A stretch of DNA of 64,000 nucleotides from Zunongwangia atlantica 22II14-10F7 (GTDB lineage: Bacteria; Bacteroidota; Bacteroidia; Flavobacteriales; Flavobacteriaceae): contig NZ_ARYN01000001.1 of NCBI RefSeq assembly GCF_002094855.1, positions 486,061 through 550,060 on the forward strand, in the 5' to 3' direction. The position numbers and the translations under genes are program-made. Under the pieces are notes generated by a model. The model saw only the letters and a list, made by a program, of their open reading frames with translations. It was not told the DNA's origin and searched no databases. Position 1 is the stretch's first letter. The number at the start of each line of letters is the position of its first letter. This document shows positions 61,280-64,000 of the stretch, one piece after another.

Positions 61280-63487
61280 ATGAAAAATGATAGTTGGTTG
61301 TTTGCATTGATTTTAATGGCTTTATTTAGCTGGAAAATCCATGCTCAGGAATCGAAAATCGATAGATCTAAATACGATTTTTACAATGCTGATTTATCCA
61401 TGGATAAGCGTATCGACGATTTGATAGGTAGGCTAACTTTAGAGGAGAAGGCATTGCAAATGTTACATGCGAGTCCGGCGATTGACAGGCTTGGAATTCC
61501 TGCGTATAACTGGTGGAACGAAGCTTTACATGGCCTTGGTAGATCTGGCGTTGCAACAGTTTTTCCACAAGCCATTGGTATGGGAGCAACTTTCGATGAA
61601 GAATTGATTTTAAAAGTAGCAACAGCAGTTTCAGATGAAGCTCGTGCGAATTTTAATAATGCAGTTAAACATGGTTATCACAGGCAATATAGCGGGCTGA
61701 CTTTTTGGACACCTAACGTAAATATTTTTAGAGATCCACGTTGGGGTAGAGGACAAGAAACCTATGGCGAAGATCCATTTTTAACTTCCAGATTAGGGGA
61801 AGCTTTCGTAAAAGGACTACAAGGCGATAATGAAAAGTATCTAAAAACAGCTGCTGCCGCAAAACATTACGCGGTACATAGTGGTCCAGAGAAATTAAGA
61901 CATGAATTTAATGCAGATGTTAGCGAGAAGGATCTTTGGGAAACCTATTTGCCGGCATTTAAAACCTTGGTCGATGCGAATGTAGAAACCATTATGTGTG
62001 CCTATAATAGTACTAATGGTGAACCTTGCTGTGCCAATAATAGACTTGTTAATGAAATTCTTAGAGAAGAATGGGATTTTGATGGTCATGTGGTTAGTGA
62101 TTGCTGGGCATTACAAGATTTTGTAAATGGGCATGATGTAGTTGAATCGCCTGAGGCCGCTGCGGCTTTAGCTTTAGAAGTTGGTGTAGAATTAAACTGT
62201 GGCGATACTTATAATTTCCTTGCGAAGGCGGTAGAAGATGGTTTGGTTTCCGAAGAGTTACTCGATAAACGCCTGCATAAATTACTAGAAACTCGTTTTA
62301 AGTTAGGCTTGTTTGATGCTGAAGAAAGTAACCCTTACAATAAGATTGGTGTTGAGGTTATGAATAGCGAAGAACATAGAGCTTTAGCTAGAGAAACCGC
62401 AAGGAAATCGATCGTCTTGCTTAAAAATGACGGAGTTTTGCCTTTAGAAAATAACCTTTCAAAATATTTTATTACTGGTCCTAATGCTACGAATATCGAA
62501 GTTCTACTAGGAAATTATCACGGAGTAAATCCTGAAATGGTAACTGTATTAGAAGGTATTGCAAAAGCAATAAAACCTGAAAGCCAGTTACAATATAGAA
62601 TGGGAACCAGGCTTAATATTCCTAACGAAAATCCGCAGGATTGGGCATCGCCTAACGCAGGTAACAGTGATGCCACTTTTGTGGTGATGGGAATTTCAGG
62701 ACTTTTAGAAGGAGAGGAAGGGGAATCTATTGCTTCCCCAACTTTTGGAGATCGTATGGATTATAATTTGCCAGAAAATCAGATCGAATATTTGCGAAAA
62801 GTAAGCGAAGCTGCAGAAGATCGTCCGGTTGTTGCGATCGTAACTGGTGGTAGCCCAATGAATTTAGCTGAAGTCCATAATCTTGCAGATGCTGTTTTGA
62901 TGGTTTGGTATCCGGGTGAAGAAGGCGGTAATGCTATTGCAGATATCATTTTTGGGAAAAATTCTCCTTCAGGAAGATTACCGATCACTTTTCCAATGAA
63001 TATCGAAGATCTTCCCGCTTACGAAGATTACACTATGGAAGGAAGAACCTATAAATACATGGATGTTGCGCCTATGTATCCTTTTGGTTATGGATTAAGT
63101 TATACCAGTTTCGAGTATTCTGAAATCAAATTATCGAAACAAAAAGTAAAGAAAAATGAATCTTTAGAAGCTCATATTTCAGTAAAAAATACAGGCGATT
63201 TTGATAGTGATGAAGCGGTGCAGGTGTATTTAAAAGATCTGAAAGCTTCTTCTAGAGTACCCAATTTCGAGTTAGTAGCATTCAAAAATATTCAGCTTAA
63301 AAAGGGAGAGTCAAAAGAACTGACTTTCACGATCACTACAGAAATGTTGAGTTTTATTAATGACGATGGAAAAGAAACTCTTGAGAAAGGAGATTTTGAA
63401 ATTTATATAGGAGGTAGTAGTCCGCTGAAGAGAAATGAAGAACTAGGAAAAAGGGCCTTGAAAAAGGTTAAATTTCAACTAAAATAA
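61280..63487 (+). CDS. GH3 beta-xylosidase, secreted
   Basis: A 735-residue GH3 enzyme that releases xylose from xylo-oligosaccharides. Signal peptide (about 1-21, WKIHAQ), barrel domain with NWWNEALHGLGRSG typical of xylan 1,4-beta-xylosidases, the nucleophile Asp274 in VVSDCWALQDF, an alpha/beta domain with WYPGEEGGNAIADIIFG, and a C-terminal fibronectin III-like domain (from about 605). Divergent from the GH67 operon and 4 nt before uxaC, with which it is surely co-transcribed. Confidence 0.94.
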   Translation: MKNDSWLFALILMALFSWKIHAQESKIDRSKYDFYNADLSMDKRIDDLIGRLTLEEKALQMLHASPAIDRLGIPAYNWWNEALHGLGRSGVATVFPQAIGMGATFDEELILKVATAVSDEARANFNNAVKHGYHRQYSGLTFWTPNVNIFRDPRWGRGQETYGEDPFLTSRLGEAFVKGLQGDNEKYLKTAAAAKHYAVHSGPEKLRHEFNADVSEKDLWETYLPAFKTLVDANVETIMCAYNSTNGEPCCANNRLVNEILREEWDFDGHVVSDCWALQDFVNGHDVVESPEAAAALALEVGVELNCGDTYNFLAKAVEDGLVSEELLDKRLHKLLETRFKLGLFDAEESNPYNKIGVEVMNSEEHRALARETARKSIVLLKNDGVLPLENNLSKYFITGPNATNIEVLLGNYHGVNPEMVTVLEGIAKAIKPESQLQYRMGTRLNIPNENPQDWASPNAGNSDATFVVMGISGLLEGEEGESIASPTFGDRMDYNLPENQIEYLRKVSEAAEDRPVVAIVTGGSPMNLAEVHNLADAVLMVWYPGEEGGNAIADIIFGKNSPSGRLPITFPMNIEDLPAYEDYTMEGRTYKYMDVAPMYPFGYGLSYTSFEYSEIKLSKQKVKKNESLEAHISVKNTGDFDSDEAVQVYLKDLKASSRVPNFELVAFKNIQLKKGESKELTFTITTEMLSFINDDGKETLEKGDFEIYIGGSSPLKRNEELGKRALKKVKFQLK

Positions 63488-63491
63488 GAAT

Positions 63492-64000
63492 ATGAAACCT
63501 TTTATCACGGATAATTTTTTGTTGGAGAATACGTATGCTGAGGAGTTGTATCATCAGTATGCCAAGGACCAACCGATTATCGATTACCATAATCATTTGC
63601 CACCGGCACAGATCGCTGCTGATATGCAGTTCGATACTATCAGCCAGGTGTGGCTAAGCGGCGACCATTATAAATGGCGTGCGATGCGAACGCTGGGAAT
63701 CGATGAACACTATATCACCGGCAATGCCAGTGACCAGGAGAAATTCGAAGCCTGGGGCAAAACTGTGCCACATACCCTTCGTAATCCACTGTACCATTGG
63801 ACACATTTAGAGCTGAAACGCTACTTCGGGATCGATGAACTTTTAAATGAAAAAAACGCCACCTCGATCTACCAGGAGATCAACAATCAGTTACAGCAAC
63901 AAGAAAACAGCTGCCGAGGCTTGTTGCATAAAATGAATGTCAATACCCTTTGTACCACGGAAGATCCTACCGATACCCTGGAACATCACCAGGCGATGGC
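63492..64000 (+). CDS. uxaC: Uronate isomerase, N-terminal part (runs off the window)
   Basis: The first 169 codons from ATG at 63492, open to the right edge. The start MKPFITDNFLLENTYAEELY and the metal-binding IIDYHNHLPP (HxH) are diagnostic for UxaC, as is AADMQFDTISQVWLSGDHYK. It isomerises D-glucuronate to D-fructuronate, the first intracellular step for the sugar acid cut off by GH67 and GH115. Base composition rises sharply here: 89 G+C in 63661-63840 (49%) against 20 of 60 in 63301-63360. Confidence 0.93.
   Translation, partial: MKPFITDNFLLENTYAEELYHQYAKDQPIIDYHNHLPPAQIAADMQFDTISQVWLSGDHYKWRAMRTLGIDEHYITGNASDQEKFEAWGKTVPHTLRNPLYHWTHLELKRYFGIDELLNEKNATSIYQEINNQLQQQENSCRGLLHKMNVNTLCTTEDPTDTLEHHQAM

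Overview
The window comes from a member of the Bacteroidota, most likely a marine flavobacterium of the Gramella/Zunongwangia type. This rests on an AT-rich genome with a SusC/SusD pair, menaquinone genes, several flavobacterial protein families (a CAL67264-type small membrane protein, DUF4136, DUF2254, four-helix-bundle S23), almost no Shine-Dalgarno sequences, several TTG starts, and Bacteroidota promoters of the form TTTG-N19-TAnnTTTG. I saw no rRNA, tRNA, CRISPR array, integrase or transposase. Genus is an inference.

Layout. 1-11 kb: 3' end of an ABC1/UbiB kinase-like gene, an S9 peptidase, a FabH-type ketoacyl-ACP synthase, small membrane and DUF2007 proteins, a DUF4136 lipoprotein, pheT and recG. 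11-17.7 kb: an M1 aminopeptidase, two tandem patatin-like lipases, a repeat-littered 0.5 kb gap holding a 44-residue membrane ORF, and a secreted M20 amidohydrolase. 17.8-25.6 kb: a PcrA/UvrD helicase, an HVA1-TUDOR protein, tsaC, an OmpA-type lipoprotein, a GT2 glycosyltransferase, an orphan HsdR-N nuclease-fold protein and holA. 24.7-30.1 kb: a menaquinone block (menA, menC, menE) with an UPF0173 hydrolase, a CPBP protease and a four-helix-bundle gene framed by inverted repeats. 30.1-47 kb: a SnoaL-like protein, a membrane-protein/XRE pair, a second M1 peptidase, an acyl-CoA carboxylase beta subunit, DinB, ettA, a LuxR-type response regulator with its histidine kinase, DUF2254, Hsp20, GNAT, an M28 peptidase, a MATE exporter and a PAP2 phosphatase.

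47-64 kb is a glucuronoxylan utilisation locus. SusC and SusD would bind and import xylo-oligosaccharides. A tight minus-strand operon follows: GH67 alpha-glucuronidase, SDR oxidoreductase, UxuA mannonate dehydratase, GH10 xylanase, GH115 alpha-glucuronidase. Divergent from it are a GH3 beta-xylosidase and the start of uronate isomerase (UxaC), which runs off the window. Together the genes would cut xylan, remove (methyl)glucuronic acid, release xylose, and carry glucuronate through fructuronate and mannonate towards 2-keto-3-deoxygluconate.

The most interesting unexplained signals are four LacI/PurR-like operator boxes (consensus close to ACGCAATC-GATTGCGT), seen in this reading only upstream of susC and in the GH67/GH3 divergent promoter; the inverted-repeat frame around the four-helix-bundle gene; a sharp GC rise in uxaC; and a pair of terminators that differ mainly by swapped G-C pairs.
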